A stretch of DNA of 64,000 nt from Pseudomonas sp. SID14000. GTDB lineage: Bacteria; Pseudomonadota; Gammaproteobacteria; Pseudomonadales; Pseudomonadaceae. The stretch is from NCBI RefSeq assembly GCF_002165135.1, contig NZ_NFZQ01000014.1, positions 1 to 64,000 of the forward strand. The letters are read 5' to 3'. Positions 18,540 to 26,845 of the stretch are shown in pieces. Below the pieces are notes generated by a model. That model worked only from the letters and a program-made list of their open reading frames with translations. It was not told the DNA's origin and ran no database searches. Positions within the stretch are counted from its first letter, which is position 1; the number at the start of each line of letters is the position of its first letter. Made by a program: the position numbers and the translations under genes.

Positions 18540-19010
18540 GTGGCAAACAAACGATACAGCTGCATCGGCCTGTTCAACCCCAAGTCGGCAGAAAACGTCG
18601 GTTCGGTGATGCGCGCCGCGGGTTGCTACGGCGTCAACTCGGTGTTCTACACCGGCAAACGCTACGAACGCGCCCGTGACTTCGTCACCGACACCAAGCG
18701 TGTGCACTACGATATCCCACTGATCGGCATCGATGACCTGCAACGCATCATCCCGCTGGGCTGCACGCCAGTGGCAGTGGAGTTGGTGGAGGGTGCGCGG
18801 CCATTGCCGGAATACACCCACCCGGACCGGGCCATCTACATCTTCGGGCCGGAAGACGGCAGCCTCAGTGCCGATGTGCGGGCGTGGTGCGAAGAGACCA
18901 TCTACATTCCGACCGAGGGCTGCATGAACCTGGCGGCGACGGTGAATGTAGTGCTGTACGACCGCATGGCCAAGGGGCTGAATACCCGTTCGGGGCCAAG
19001 GTTCAAGTAG
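18540..19010 (+). CDS. TrmH/SpoU-family (SPOUT) RNA methyltransferase
   Basis: The 156-residue protein is a minimal SPOUT methyltransferase, expected to use S-adenosylmethionine to methylate a ribose in tRNA or rRNA. Motif 1 is NPKSAENVGSVMRAAGCYG, motif 2 YIFGPEDGSLS, and motif 3 YIPTEGCMNLAATVNVVLYD, which form the knotted AdoMet site. There is no extra RNA-binding domain. The GTG at 18540 follows GAAGGG at correct spacing. A TTG ten codons upstream is in frame but would overlap the candidate -10 box. The target nucleotide is unknown. Confidence 0.9.
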   Translation: MANKRYSCIGLFNPKSAENVGSVMRAAGCYGVNSVFYTGKRYERARDFVTDTKRVHYDIPLIGIDDLQRIIPLGCTPVAVELVEGARPLPEYTHPDRAIYIFGPEDGSLSADVRAWCEETIYIPTEGCMNLAATVNVVLYDRMAKGLNTRSGPRFK

Positions 19011-19038
19011 TAAAAAGGCCGCCACTGCGGCAGCAGGA

Positions 19039-19122
19039 CCGGCCTTTTCGCGGGTGAACCCGCTCCCACAGACTGTGCATGCCCTGTGGGAGCGGGTTCA
19101 CCCGCGAAGAGGCCGGCACAGG
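19039..19122. repeat. REP inverted pair, close-set
   Basis: Two REP copies separated by only about a dozen bases (TGTGCATGCCC) in the convergent gap. The dyad can form one long hairpin and may serve as a bidirectional transcription stop. Confidence 0.88.
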
Positions 19123-19133
19123 TACAGAGATGG

Positions 19134-20342
19134 CTAGCGCAACGCCTTGCTCTGCAACACCTCGGAGCGCCGCCCCAGCACGTTCTCGCTGATCTGCACG
19201 AAGTCCTCCGTGCTGACACTGGGCAGGCGCATCAGCCCGCGTGCCACATCGTCCAGCGAGCGTTTGGCCTGGGTGTGGATGCGGATTTCCTTGTCCAGCG
19301 CCTGAAGCAACATCACCCCGCGCGCCACCTGCGCCGGGGTGGCATGCTCGCCCTTGAGCCGGGTGACTTTGGCGCCCTGCTTGCTCAGGCGCGCCTGCCA
19401 GGCCTGGTAACGGTCATCACTCACCCCGCCCGAGCGGCGCAGCAACTCGCTGGCGTAGTAGTCAGTCAGGCTCTCTACCAGCCAGTCACTGCCGTCACGC
19501 CCATGGATCTGTGCAAACAGTTGCACCACTTCGCGCAGCAACGGGCTGCTGCCATTCTCGCTGACCATCGGCCGGGCACTGTGCAGGTACAGCGAGCCCT
19601 GTGCGGCCATCGCCCCTCGCCACATGCCGTCGCGGGCACCGACCAACAGCAGCTTCGGCGGGTTACGCGGGAATACCGCCTGCAATTGCGGCCAGACAAA
19701 GGTCAGCAAGGTCAGGTTGTCCATGCGCCGCATACCCTGCCCCACCGGGGCGGCCACAGTCACCTCGGTTTCGCCCAGGCGGGCGCGGCGGCTACCCAGG
19801 TCACCGGCGAGCATCCAGCCAGTGGGGCGATCGAACAGGCGCGAAACGTTGTCGATGCGGAACTTGTCCTTGCCGATGCGCGGCCAGGAGGTCTCGATGC
19901 TCTTCCAGCCCTCGGGCAGGTCGAACGCCAGACGCGCCACCAGCTCGGTGCCATCCTGCTGGTCGAGGCGCGCAGGCGGTACCAGCTGGTCACCGAGGAA
20001 CAGCGCCCAATGCGGGGTGATGCGCGACGAATAGGCGCCGCTGCCGCGCTTCTGGTCCAGTTGCACGCGGTAGCTGAGGCTGGTCTTGCCGGCCGCCGGT
20101 TGCCACACGCCGCGCTGGCCTTGCAGATGCCATTGGCCATCAGCCTGGAAGCCGCTATAGGCCCCGGCCTTGCCCAGGTCAAAGTCCAGGCTGCGCACGG
20201 CACTGCCTTCGGCAAAGGTGAGGCGGACTTCCGCCTGGCCGCTGGCCGGTAACAGGCGCACCTGATAGTCGAGGTCGACCTTTTTCGCCCAGGCCGGCGA
20301 ACTGGCCATCAGGCCCAACAGCAACAACAGCTGGCAACGCAT
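19134..20342 (-). CDS. Exported M1/M61 peptidase-like protein lacking the zinc site
   Basis: This 402-residue protein has a signal peptide (MRCQLLLLLGLMASSPAWA). A beta-rich N-terminal part follows, then a helical C-terminal half resembling the gluzincin fold of M1/M61 aminopeptidases. Where HExxH is expected the sequence reads R270-E-V-V-Q274, and the third-ligand helix WLVESLTDYYASEL (Glu290) is retained. Both zinc histidines are thus missing, and the protein is probably not a peptidase. It is 40 bases downstream of ycgN on the same strand. The family assignment rests on motif spacing only. Confidence 0.65.
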   Translation of the reverse strand: MRCQLLLLLGLMASSPAWAKKVDLDYQVRLLPASGQAEVRLTFAEGSAVRSLDFDLGKAGAYSGFQADGQWHLQGQRGVWQPAAGKTSLSYRVQLDQKRGSGAYSSRITPHWALFLGDQLVPPARLDQQDGTELVARLAFDLPEGWKSIETSWPRIGKDKFRIDNVSRLFDRPTGWMLAGDLGSRRARLGETEVTVAAPVGQGMRRMDNLTLLTFVWPQLQAVFPRNPPKLLLVGARDGMWRGAMAAQGSLYLHSARPMVSENGSSPLLREVVQLFAQIHGRDGSDWLVESLTDYYASELLRRSGGVSDDRYQAWQARLSKQGAKVTRLKGEHATPAQVARGVMLLQALDKEIRIHTQAKRSLDDVARGLMRLPSVSTEDFVQISENVLGRRSEVLQSKALR

Positions 20343-20382
20343 ACAGAAACTCCTTGTTTCCCGTGGCAGCGGGCCGCGCCGG

Positions 20383-20832
20383 TCAGCTGGCGCGGAAGAT
20401 CAGGTGGTCTTCCCAGTCGTCTTCGTGCACATCGTGCTCACTGAGCATGCGCCCCGACTGGGAGATGCGCTGTTCATGGACCTGCTGGCGATCGCCGCAG
20501 ACCAGGTGGTGCCAGGCCGGCAGGTCCTTGCCCTCGCTGACCAGGCGGTAGCCACAGGTGCTCGGCAGCCACTTGAACTGGTCGGCCTTGCCCGGAGTGA
20601 GCTGGATGCAGTCAGGTACATGGGCGAAGCGGTTGGGGTAATCGCTGCACTGGCAGGTGTCCAGATCCAGCAGCTTGCAGGCGATGCGCGTGTAGTAGAC
20701 GCTGTTGTCGTCCTCGTCCTCGAGCTTTTGCAGGCAGCACAGGCCGCAGCCGTCACACAGCGACTCCCACTCTTGCGGGCTGAGTTGCTCGAGGGTCTTG
20801 CGCCGCCAGAACGGCGCGTTTTCAGCGATCAT
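20383..20832 (-). CDS. YcgN family cysteine-cluster protein (UPF0260)
   Basis: The 149-residue protein has the family start (ENAPFWRRKTLEQLSPQEWE), then the cysteine cluster CDGCGLCCL, followed by CKLLDLDTCQC and further Cys residues at DCIQLTP and STCGYRL. The pattern suggests metal or Fe-S binding, and no activity is established. The ATG at 20832 matches family N-termini better than one six codons earlier. It is first in a likely two-gene operon with the M1/M61-like gene. Confidence 0.93.
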   Translation of the reverse strand: MIAENAPFWRRKTLEQLSPQEWESLCDGCGLCCLQKLEDEDDNSVYYTRIACKLLDLDTCQCSDYPNRFAHVPDCIQLTPGKADQFKWLPSTCGYRLVSEGKDLPAWHHLVCGDRQQVHEQRISQSGRMLSEHDVHEDDWEDHLIFRAS

Positions 20833-20976
20833 GACACGGGTTTCCTGCATTCATCTTGGGGCCACGGCGCGCGGCGGCGCCAGTCTAGAGCCTGGCCTTC
20901 GGCAAAGCCAGACCGCTTGTCAGTCACGACGCGAGGCAGTAGCGTGCGCGTTTCCCGTCCTTTTGCAGGAGCCGCC

Positions 20977-21570
20977 ATGAGCGCCAACCCTCGCATTGCC
21001 GATTACGCCATCAACGAGCAGTTCATCAACCGCTGGTCGCCCCGCGCCTTCACTGCCGAACCGATCAGCGAAGAGACCCTGCTGAGCTTCCTCGAAGCCG
21101 CGCGCTGGGCGCCGTCGGCGAACAACTCGCAACCTTGGCGCTTCCTCTACGCCCGCCGTGACACGCCGAACTGGGAGCGTTACCTGAACCTGCTGGTGCC
21201 AGCCAACCGCAGCTGGGCGCAACAGGCTTCGGCGCTGGTGCTGGTCATTTCCAAGACCACATTCACCGCCCCGGGCACCACGGAAGAAAAACCGGCGCTG
21301 TGGCACACCTTCGATACAGGCTCCGCCTGGGGGCACCTGGCCCTGCAAGCCAGCATCAGCGGCTGGCACACCCACGGCATGGCCGGTTTCGACCAGGCGC
21401 TGGCGCGTCAGGAGCTGAAGGTGCCTGAGGGCTACGTGCTGCATGCCATGGTGGCGATCGGCAAACTGGGTGACAAGGCCAGCCTGACCGAGGCACTGCA
21501 GGCGCGTGAAGTGCCCAGCCCGCGCAAGCCACTGAGCGAACTGGCTGCCGAAGGTGATTTCAGCCTGTAA
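20977..21570 (+). CDS. Nitroreductase family protein
   Basis: This 197-residue FMN-dependent oxidoreductase of the nitroreductase superfamily has FINRWSPRAFTAEPI near the start and EAARWAPSANNSQPWRFLYA (FMN-binding loop). It also has AWGHLALQASISGWHTHGMAG in the middle and a C-terminal KPLSEL motif. Such enzymes reduce nitro groups, quinones or flavins with NAD(P)H in the cytoplasm. The start at 20977 has GCAGGAG upstream, and a long upstream extension in the same frame is antisense to ycgN and is not real. The substrate is not predictable. Confidence 0.9.
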   Translation: MSANPRIADYAINEQFINRWSPRAFTAEPISEETLLSFLEAARWAPSANNSQPWRFLYARRDTPNWERYLNLLVPANRSWAQQASALVLVISKTTFTAPGTTEEKPALWHTFDTGSAWGHLALQASISGWHTHGMAGFDQALARQELKVPEGYVLHAMVAIGKLGDKASLTEALQAREVPSPRKPLSELAAEGDFSL

Positions 21571-21587
21571 GCCTTTTATTGGCTGAA

Positions 21588-21674
21588 CAGGCCTCTTCGC
21601 AGCACAAGGCTGCTCCTACAGCGCAGTGGAAATCCTGTAGGAGCAGCCTTGTGCTGCGAAGAGGCCGGTACAGG
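21588..21674. repeat. REP-like inverted pair, GCAGCACAAGGCTGC type
   Basis: A head-to-head pair in which the usual GCGGG/CCCGC stem is replaced by GCAGC/GCTGC and the flank is TCCTACAG. It lies in the convergent gap after the nitroreductase gene. Confidence 0.88.
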
Positions 21675-21683
21675 CAACAGAAA

Positions 21684-22616
21684 TCAATAGCCCCGGGCGA
21701 AGTCCACTTCCCCACGCAACTCCTGCCCCGCCACATACGCCCGCACATTCTCGACAAATAACCGCACCATCGCCGCCGGCGAGGTGGGCGCCGAGCTGTG
21801 CCCGGTCAGCAGCAACCCCCACGCCGTCCAGAACGGGTGCTGCCTGGGCAGCGGCTCCTGCCGGCACACATCGATCACCGCGCCCGCCAGGTGCCCTTCC
21901 TTCAGTGCCTCGACCAGGTCCGCGTCGACCACCGCCACACCACGCCCGGCATTGATGAACAGCGCCGTGGGCTTGAAGCACTTGAACAGCGCCGCGTCAT
22001 ACAGGTCATGGGTTGCCGGGGTATCCGGCAGCAGGTTGAGCACGTAGTCGACCTGGCCAACCATGCGCGGCAGGTCGGCCAACGCCGCTACCTCGACGAA
22101 CGGCGCCTGCTCGCGGGCGCTGCTGGCAACGCCATACAGGACCACGCCAAACGCCTGCAGGAACTCGGCCACCCGCTGGCCAATGTCGCCAGTGCCGACG
22201 ATCAGCACCTTGCGCCCTTCCAGGGTACGCCCCGGGCGGTCGTCCCAACGCCGTTCGACCTGACTGACCAGGCGCGACAGCACCTCGCGTTCATGGCCGA
22301 GCATGTAGGTGAGCATGTACTCGGCCATCACCTGGCCAAAGATGCCCACGGCGCGGGTCAGGCGATAGTCACGCGGCAGGCCCTCGGCCAGCAGCGGGGT
22401 GATACCGGCCCAGGTGGACTGCATCCAGCCCGGCTTGTGGCCCTGGCGCAGCAGGCTCGCCAGCAGGTCCGGCTGGCCTAGCCACACCGGGCACTGTGGC
22501 GCCTGGCGGGCCAGTTCGGCGGAGTCGCCGCTGGTCAGGATTTCCAGTTCAGGCGCGGCTGCGCGCAAAATCTCGGCGTATCGAGCATGATCATGCTCAG
22601 CAATCAGTACTCGCAT
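21684..22616 (-). CDS. D-2-hydroxyacid dehydrogenase (GhrA-like)
   Basis: The 310-residue NAD(P)-dependent dehydrogenase would reduce 2-oxo acids such as glyoxylate or hydroxypyruvate. It carries the Rossmann motif VLIVGTGDIGQRV (G141-x-G143-x-x-G146), the catalytic Arg region INAGRGVAVVD, an Asp/Glu site near DVCRQEPLP and the His in RQHPFWTAW. The short N-terminal domain fits the GhrA branch. It starts two bases after the ycgL stop, as the third gene of rnd-ycgL-dehydrogenase. The exact substrate is unknown. Confidence 0.9.
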   Translation of the reverse strand: MRVLIAEHDHARYAEILRAAAPELEILTSGDSAELARQAPQCPVWLGQPDLLASLLRQGHKPGWMQSTWAGITPLLAEGLPRDYRLTRAVGIFGQVMAEYMLTYMLGHEREVLSRLVSQVERRWDDRPGRTLEGRKVLIVGTGDIGQRVAEFLQAFGVVLYGVASSAREQAPFVEVAALADLPRMVGQVDYVLNLLPDTPATHDLYDAALFKCFKPTALFINAGRGVAVVDADLVEALKEGHLAGAVIDVCRQEPLPRQHPFWTAWGLLLTGHSSAPTSPAAMVRLFVENVRAYVAGQELRGEVDFARGY

Positions 22617-22618
22617 GA

Positions 22619-22912
22619 TCAGGCCGGGTCGTTACGGCGCAGCAACTCTTCGGGCAGATGCTCGATATAGTCGTCTTCCGGCGGCGGCATCTGCAGGTGA
22701 TAGCCCTGGTTGTCGAGGTTTTCCAGTACTTTGGCGATGTCCTCGCGGGCCAGCTTGCGCTCGGGGGTAAGCACCAGGTCGAAAGCATGCATGGGTGTGC
22801 CGAAGAACGGCAGCAGGCCTTCGGGCACGCGCTCCAGGCCGTCAGCCTTGAGTACGTACAGGTACATTTCGTTCTTGCGGGGGCTCTTGTAGATAGAGCA
22901 AATGCGTTTCAT
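22619..22912 (-). CDS. YcgL domain-containing protein
   Basis: This 97-residue protein starts MKRICSIYKSPRKNEMYLYV and has the FGTPMHAFDLVLTPERKLA segment of the YcgL family, small soluble proteins that usually neighbour rnd in gammaproteobacteria, as here. Its function is not established. Its ATG overlaps the rnd stop by four bases, so translation is coupled. Confidence 0.92.
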   Translation of the reverse strand: MKRICSIYKSPRKNEMYLYVLKADGLERVPEGLLPFFGTPMHAFDLVLTPERKLAREDIAKVLENLDNQGYHLQMPPPEDDYIEHLPEELLRRNDPA

Positions 22913-24042
22913 CGGGTCTCTCCGGCGCCTGCCAGGCTGTCCAGCAGGGCCTGGCCCATGCGCTCACGGCGCCAGCCGCGCAGCGAATCGGGCAATTGAT
23001 AGGGGCCATTGGGGTAGCCGCTCTTGAGCAGCGCTTCCAGGGCTTTCTTGCGCAGCATCAGCTCGGGGGCAATGCCCAGACGCTCGCCTTCGGCCTGGCC
23101 GATGGCACGCAGCTGCTTGAGGATGCCAGCGGCCTCGATCGGCAAAGGCTCGGGCAAGGCCTGTGGCCATTGTTCGGCTGGCAGGCTGGCAGCACGCTTG
23201 ATCAGCTGGATGAGGAACTCACCGTCCTGACGAATGGTGCGCGGATGCATCTCGTCGATCTTGGCCAGGGCCGACAGGTTGTTCGGCTGGCTCTTGGCCA
23301 TGGGCCACAGCGAGTGCTCCTTGAGGATGCGGTTGCGCGGCACGTCGCGGTTGCGTGCTTCACGCTCGCGCCAGGCACACAGTTCACGCAGCACTGCCAG
23401 TTGCTGGGGGGCCAGCTTCCAGGCCAGCTTGACGTCGCGGTACAGGCTCTCGGGGTCGACTTCGCGGCGCAGCTGCGCGACCAGCTCGGCGCCATCTTCC
23501 AGCACCCAGGCGTACTTGTCGTCGGACAGCCGTGGGCGCAATACGGTGAACAGTTCGGCCAGGTGCACGGCATCCTCGGCGGCATAGCTGACCTGGGTGT
23601 CGGACAGCGGACGCTGCAGCCAGTCGGAGCGGGTTTCACCCTTGGGCAGCTCGATACCCAGTACATCCTGCACCAAGCGCGAATAGCCCATGGAGAAGCC
23701 CAGGTTCAGGTAGCCGGCGGCCAGCTGGGTGTCGAACAGCGGCTGTGGCAGCTTGCCGGTCAGGCGTAGCAACACTTCGAGGTCTTCGCTGCAGGCATGC
23801 AGCACCTTGACCACGCCGCTGTCATCCAGCAGATCGGCCAAGGGTTGCCAGTTGCCGATCAGCAGCGGGTCGATCAGGAAGGCACGCTGGCCGTCGCCGA
23901 TCTGGATCAGCCCGGCTTTCGGGTAGAAGGTGTCGACCCGCATGAATTCGGTATCGACGGCGACGAAGGGCAGTTCGTGCCAGTTCCGGCAGTGTTCGGC
24001 CAGGCTCTGGTCGTCACGGATCCAGTGTATTTCGATGGCCAC
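22909..24042 (-). CDS. rnd: Ribonuclease D
   Basis: A 3'-5' exoribonuclease trimming tRNA and other small RNA precursors. The 377-residue protein has the DEDD exonuclease domain (Exo I VAVDTEFMR with D30 and E32; Exo II near LLDDSGVVKVLHACSEDLEVL; Exo III SDTQVSYAAEDAVHLAELF). HRDC domains follow, the first around REREARNRDVPRNRILKE. Length fits E. coli RNase D. It leads the operon rnd-ycgL-hydroxyacid dehydrogenase. Confidence 0.95.
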   Translation of the reverse strand: MAIEIHWIRDDQSLAEHCRNWHELPFVAVDTEFMRVDTFYPKAGLIQIGDGQRAFLIDPLLIGNWQPLADLLDDSGVVKVLHACSEDLEVLLRLTGKLPQPLFDTQLAAGYLNLGFSMGYSRLVQDVLGIELPKGETRSDWLQRPLSDTQVSYAAEDAVHLAELFTVLRPRLSDDKYAWVLEDGAELVAQLRREVDPESLYRDVKLAWKLAPQQLAVLRELCAWREREARNRDVPRNRILKEHSLWPMAKSQPNNLSALAKIDEMHPRTIRQDGEFLIQLIKRAASLPAEQWPQALPEPLPIEAAGILKQLRAIGQAEGERLGIAPELMLRKKALEALLKSGYPNGPYQLPDSLRGWRRERMGQALLDSLAGAGETR

Positions 24043-24147
24043 GAGGCTCTCCCACTAACATTGGCGCGCAGTATATACGGCGCGGGCACTGCTGGTGAAA
24101 CCTGCGCCATCCCTGGAATAGATAAACGGTGCCGCACCGTCGCCTTT

Positions 24148-24243
24148 TGTAGGAGCAACCTTGTGCTGCGAAAGGGCCGCTGCACTGATCATGGTACCGT
24201 GTTGGCTGTACCAGCCTCTTCGCAGCACGAGGCTGCTCCTACA
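24148..24243. repeat. REP-like pair, GCAGCAC type, tail-to-tail
   Basis: Two GCAGCACAAGG-type copies in the opposite arrangement to most pairs (TGTAGGAGCA first, TCCTACAG last), between rnd and eptA. Confidence 0.85.
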
Positions 24244-24263
24244 GTGACCGCATGAAGCCAGAC

Positions 24264-25901
24264 TCAGCGCTTGGCGGTCAGCCATGGTCGGCAGCTGGCG
24301 AACATGTCCAGCGACTGCTGGTAAACCTCGGTATGCACCTGCAACAGGCCGAGCATCGAATGGAACAGATTGTCCTGCGACAGCGGTGCATCGCTGAGCT
24401 TGGCCAGGCAGTCGGTGTCAACGCCGAAGTCCTCCTTGTAGCTGTCGGAGAACCAGGTCAGCAGCGGCACGTGCTTCTGCTGCTCGGGGGCGATGGCGTA
24501 CGGCGTACCGTGCAGGAACAGGTTGTACTCACCCAGCGACTCGCCATGGTCGGACAGGTAGATCATCGCCGTGTCGACCTTGTCCTGCTTGCTGCGCAGG
24601 GTGTCGATCAGCGAGGCCAGCACCTTGTCGGTATAGGCCAGGGTGTTGTCGTAGCCGTTGACGATTTCCTGCTCGCTGCACTGGTCCAGCGCGTTGCTCT
24701 GGCACACCGGGGCAAAGCGCTGGTCGGCGGCCGGGTAGCGCTTGAAATATTCAGGCCCGTGGCTGCCCATCTGGTGCAACACCAGCACGGTGTCCTTGTC
24801 GAGGTTATCGATCAGCTCACCCAGGCCCTGCAGCAGGATCTGGTCATGGCATTCACCCTCAGCGCACAGTTGCGTGTCCTTCAGGTTGCTGACATCGACG
24901 AACTGCACGCGGTCGCAGGTGCCCTTGCAGCCCGACTGGTTGTCACGCCACTGCACCGCCAGGCCGGTACGCTGGAGGATGTCCAGCAACCCTTCGCGGT
25001 TCTTCGCCACGCGGGCATCGTAGTCCTTGCGCTTCATGCCAGAGAACATGCACGGCACCGAGACGGCGGTTTCCGTGCCGCAGGAGTGCACATCGGAGAA
25101 CGCCAGCAAGCCCTGCTCCCTGGCAAGATTCGGCGTGGTATCGCGGTTGTAGCCGAGCACGCCGAAGTGGTCTGCCCGTGCACTTTCACCCACCACCAGT
25201 ACCGTTAGCGACTTACGTTCATGCTTCTGCCAGGCGGCATCACGTTTGGCATCTTCGCCATAATGCTGGAAGGGCCGCGATGCGGTACCGACGCGCTCGC
25301 TGACATAACCGATGGAGGCACCCACGATATTGCTCGGGGTGAGCATCAGACGCAGTTCGTGGTGGTTGCGAAACAGCGACGACAGCCCCTGGTAGTTAAC
25401 CAGTGCCACCGAGCCCAGTGCCACCACGCAGGCACCGCCAACCACCAGCTTGCCGAGCAGTTCACGGTGCCAGGCGCGGTAGGCGATTGGTGCCTTCCAT
25501 AACAGTACCGAAGGTACTACGCCGAGGCCCAGGATATACAAGGCAAACTTTAACGAAAGCAAGTCACGCACTTCCGCCACGTTGGTTTCCGCGATATTGC
25601 GAAACATACCCGCGTCAATAAGCACACCGTATTGGTTCATGAAGTAAGCCACACCCGCTCCACTCATGAACAACACGATAAGTATCGGTTTCAATATATA
25701 ACGGAAGGCGAACAACGTAAGGATCAGGTTGAACGCGAACAGCATCAGCACGGCAAACGCCAGGCTCAGCCAAAGCCCCGGCAAACCGGGCGGCACGACC
25801 TGTTCAAGATGCTGCCAGAGAAAGACATTGAAGCCGATCAGCAGGTAAAGGCTGGCCAGCAACGTGACCCATTCAGTCCGCAGGGATTTGAAGTTGAGCA
25901 T
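24264..25901 (-). CDS. eptA: Phosphoethanolamine transferase (lipid A)
   Basis: An inner-membrane enzyme that moves phosphoethanolamine from phosphatidylethanolamine to lipid A, lowering negative charge and polymyxin binding. It has about 545 residues: five membrane helices in the first 170, then a periplasmic sulfatase-fold domain with VLVVGESARADHF (metal Glu), the nucleophile Thr in SCGTETAVSVPCMFSG, LSDHGESLGE (Asp/His metal ligands), and several Cys for disulfides. No good Shine-Dalgarno is visible. The ATG at 25901 is preferred, and a TTG four codons upstream is possible. No PmrAB-like genes lie alongside. Confidence 0.92.
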   Translation of the reverse strand: MLNFKSLRTEWVTLLASLYLLIGFNVFLWQHLEQVVPPGLPGLWLSLAFAVLMLFAFNLILTLFAFRYILKPILIVLFMSGAGVAYFMNQYGVLIDAGMFRNIAETNVAEVRDLLSLKFALYILGLGVVPSVLLWKAPIAYRAWHRELLGKLVVGGACVVALGSVALVNYQGLSSLFRNHHELRLMLTPSNIVGASIGYVSERVGTASRPFQHYGEDAKRDAAWQKHERKSLTVLVVGESARADHFGVLGYNRDTTPNLAREQGLLAFSDVHSCGTETAVSVPCMFSGMKRKDYDARVAKNREGLLDILQRTGLAVQWRDNQSGCKGTCDRVQFVDVSNLKDTQLCAEGECHDQILLQGLGELIDNLDKDTVLVLHQMGSHGPEYFKRYPAADQRFAPVCQSNALDQCSEQEIVNGYDNTLAYTDKVLASLIDTLRSKQDKVDTAMIYLSDHGESLGEYNLFLHGTPYAIAPEQQKHVPLLTWFSDSYKEDFGVDTDCLAKLSDAPLSQDNLFHSMLGLLQVHTEVYQQSLDMFASCRPWLTAKR

Positions 25902-26066
25902 CAGCGTTCGCAATCAAGAGTGATTATCAGCCCAAGGGCCAGCGCGGCACCGGGGAAACTTGGCTGAACTCTAGAAAGCGTGCCATCAATATTTTGTGAA
26001 AAAGACGCCAACAAATTCGTGAGCGGGCGCCTTTTCAACATTAAAAGAAGTTCATGTAGCGCTTGT

Positions 26067-26432
26067 TCAGCCTGGCAGGCGTGCCTTGGCGTACGGCTCG
26101 CGGTCGATGTCCAGCACTTCCACGCACAGCTGGATGTCCAGCCCGGGCTGCTCGGGAATGGCTTCACGCAGTACTTCCAGCAGGCTGGCGGACAGTTGCC
26201 TCTTCACCTCGGCCGAGCGCCCACTGAGGATGGCCAGGCGCACATGGGCAAAGGCGCGCTCGCCGGGCGCGGTGCCCAGGCGAAACTGGCCGAAGGCCTG
26301 GGCACGGCTCTTGATGTCGGCCTCGTCGGGAAACTGGCCACTGCCGGCCAGGGCCTGGTTAAGGCGCAGCAGCAAGGTATCGATGTTCAGCTCGCGCAGG
26401 TTGCCGCTGTATTCCAGGTTCAGGTGAGGCAT
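26067..26432 (-). CDS. 5-carboxymethyl-2-hydroxymuconate isomerase-like protein
   Basis: The 121-residue protein belongs to the CHMI family of the tautomerase superfamily. Pro2 follows the initiator Met (MPHLNLEYSGNL) and becomes the catalytic N-terminal proline. Other marks are FGTAPGERAFAHV-like FRLGTAPGERAFAHVRLAI and the GLDIQLCVEVLDIDREPYAK tail. In homoprotocatechuate degradation CHMI isomerises a ring-cleavage product, but no hpa genes are here, so this stand-alone copy may have another substrate. Confidence 0.85.
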   Translation of the reverse strand: MPHLNLEYSGNLRELNIDTLLLRLNQALAGSGQFPDEADIKSRAQAFGQFRLGTAPGERAFAHVRLAILSGRSAEVKRQLSASLLEVLREAIPEQPGLDIQLCVEVLDIDREPYAKARLPG

Positions 26433-26547
26433 GGCACAGGTTCCGGGTCACGGGGAGATGCGACATCCTACCCCAGCCCCCTACCTGCGCAAAGACGACT
26501 ATCCTCAAAGATCAGGACCATTCGCCAACCCCGACAGAGGTGAAGAA

Positions 26548-26784
26548 ATGCCAGTTCCGCATGATCTGCTCGCTGACCTGCACGTTACCGCTGATGCATT
26601 CCAGGCGCTCATGGAAAAGGACCAGACACTGCACTCACTGCACAAGGAATACAACGCAAAAGACAAGGAGGTGGTCGCCGCCGAAGGCAACGGTACCAAC
26701 GACGAGGCCGTCAACCGCCTGCGCAAGGAACGGTTGCTGATCAAGGACAAGATCGAACGGATCATTCATCCGCCCAAATCCTGA
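26548..26784 (+). CDS. DUF465 (YdcH family) small protein
   Basis: A 78-residue, highly charged helical protein. The segments FQALMEKDQTLHSLHKEYN and VNRLRKERLLIKDKIERII match the DUF465/YdcH family, which probably forms a coiled-coil hairpin. There is no known function. GAGGTGAAGAA ahead of the ATG at 26548 supports the start. It is a single gene facing a convergent metabolic gene across a short REP palindrome. Confidence 0.9.
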   Translation: MPVPHDLLADLHVTADAFQALMEKDQTLHSLHKEYNAKDKEVVAAEGNGTNDEAVNRLRKERLLIKDKIERIIHPPKS

Positions 26785-26803
26785 CAGGAATTCATTGAAT
26801 CCA

Positions 26804-26840
26804 CCGGCCTCTTCGCGGGTTTACCCGCGAAGAGGCCAGC
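26804..26840. repeat. Short REP palindrome
   Basis: A single spacer-free palindrome (CCGGCCTCTTCGCGGGT/TTACCCGCGAAGAGGCC) in a convergent gap. It probably acts as a bidirectional terminator-like hairpin. Confidence 0.82.
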
Positions 26841-26845
26841 AACCC

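Noticed and set aside
17688..19025. 445-residue minus-strand reading frame
   Set aside because: Only its last 92 codons form a gene (signal peptide, ribosome site). The rest is antisense to the HNH nuclease and methyltransferase genes and has no family features.
26067..26432. A homoprotocatechuate degradation cluster around the CHMI-like gene
   Set aside because: No other aromatic ring-cleavage genes are nearby; the gene stands alone.
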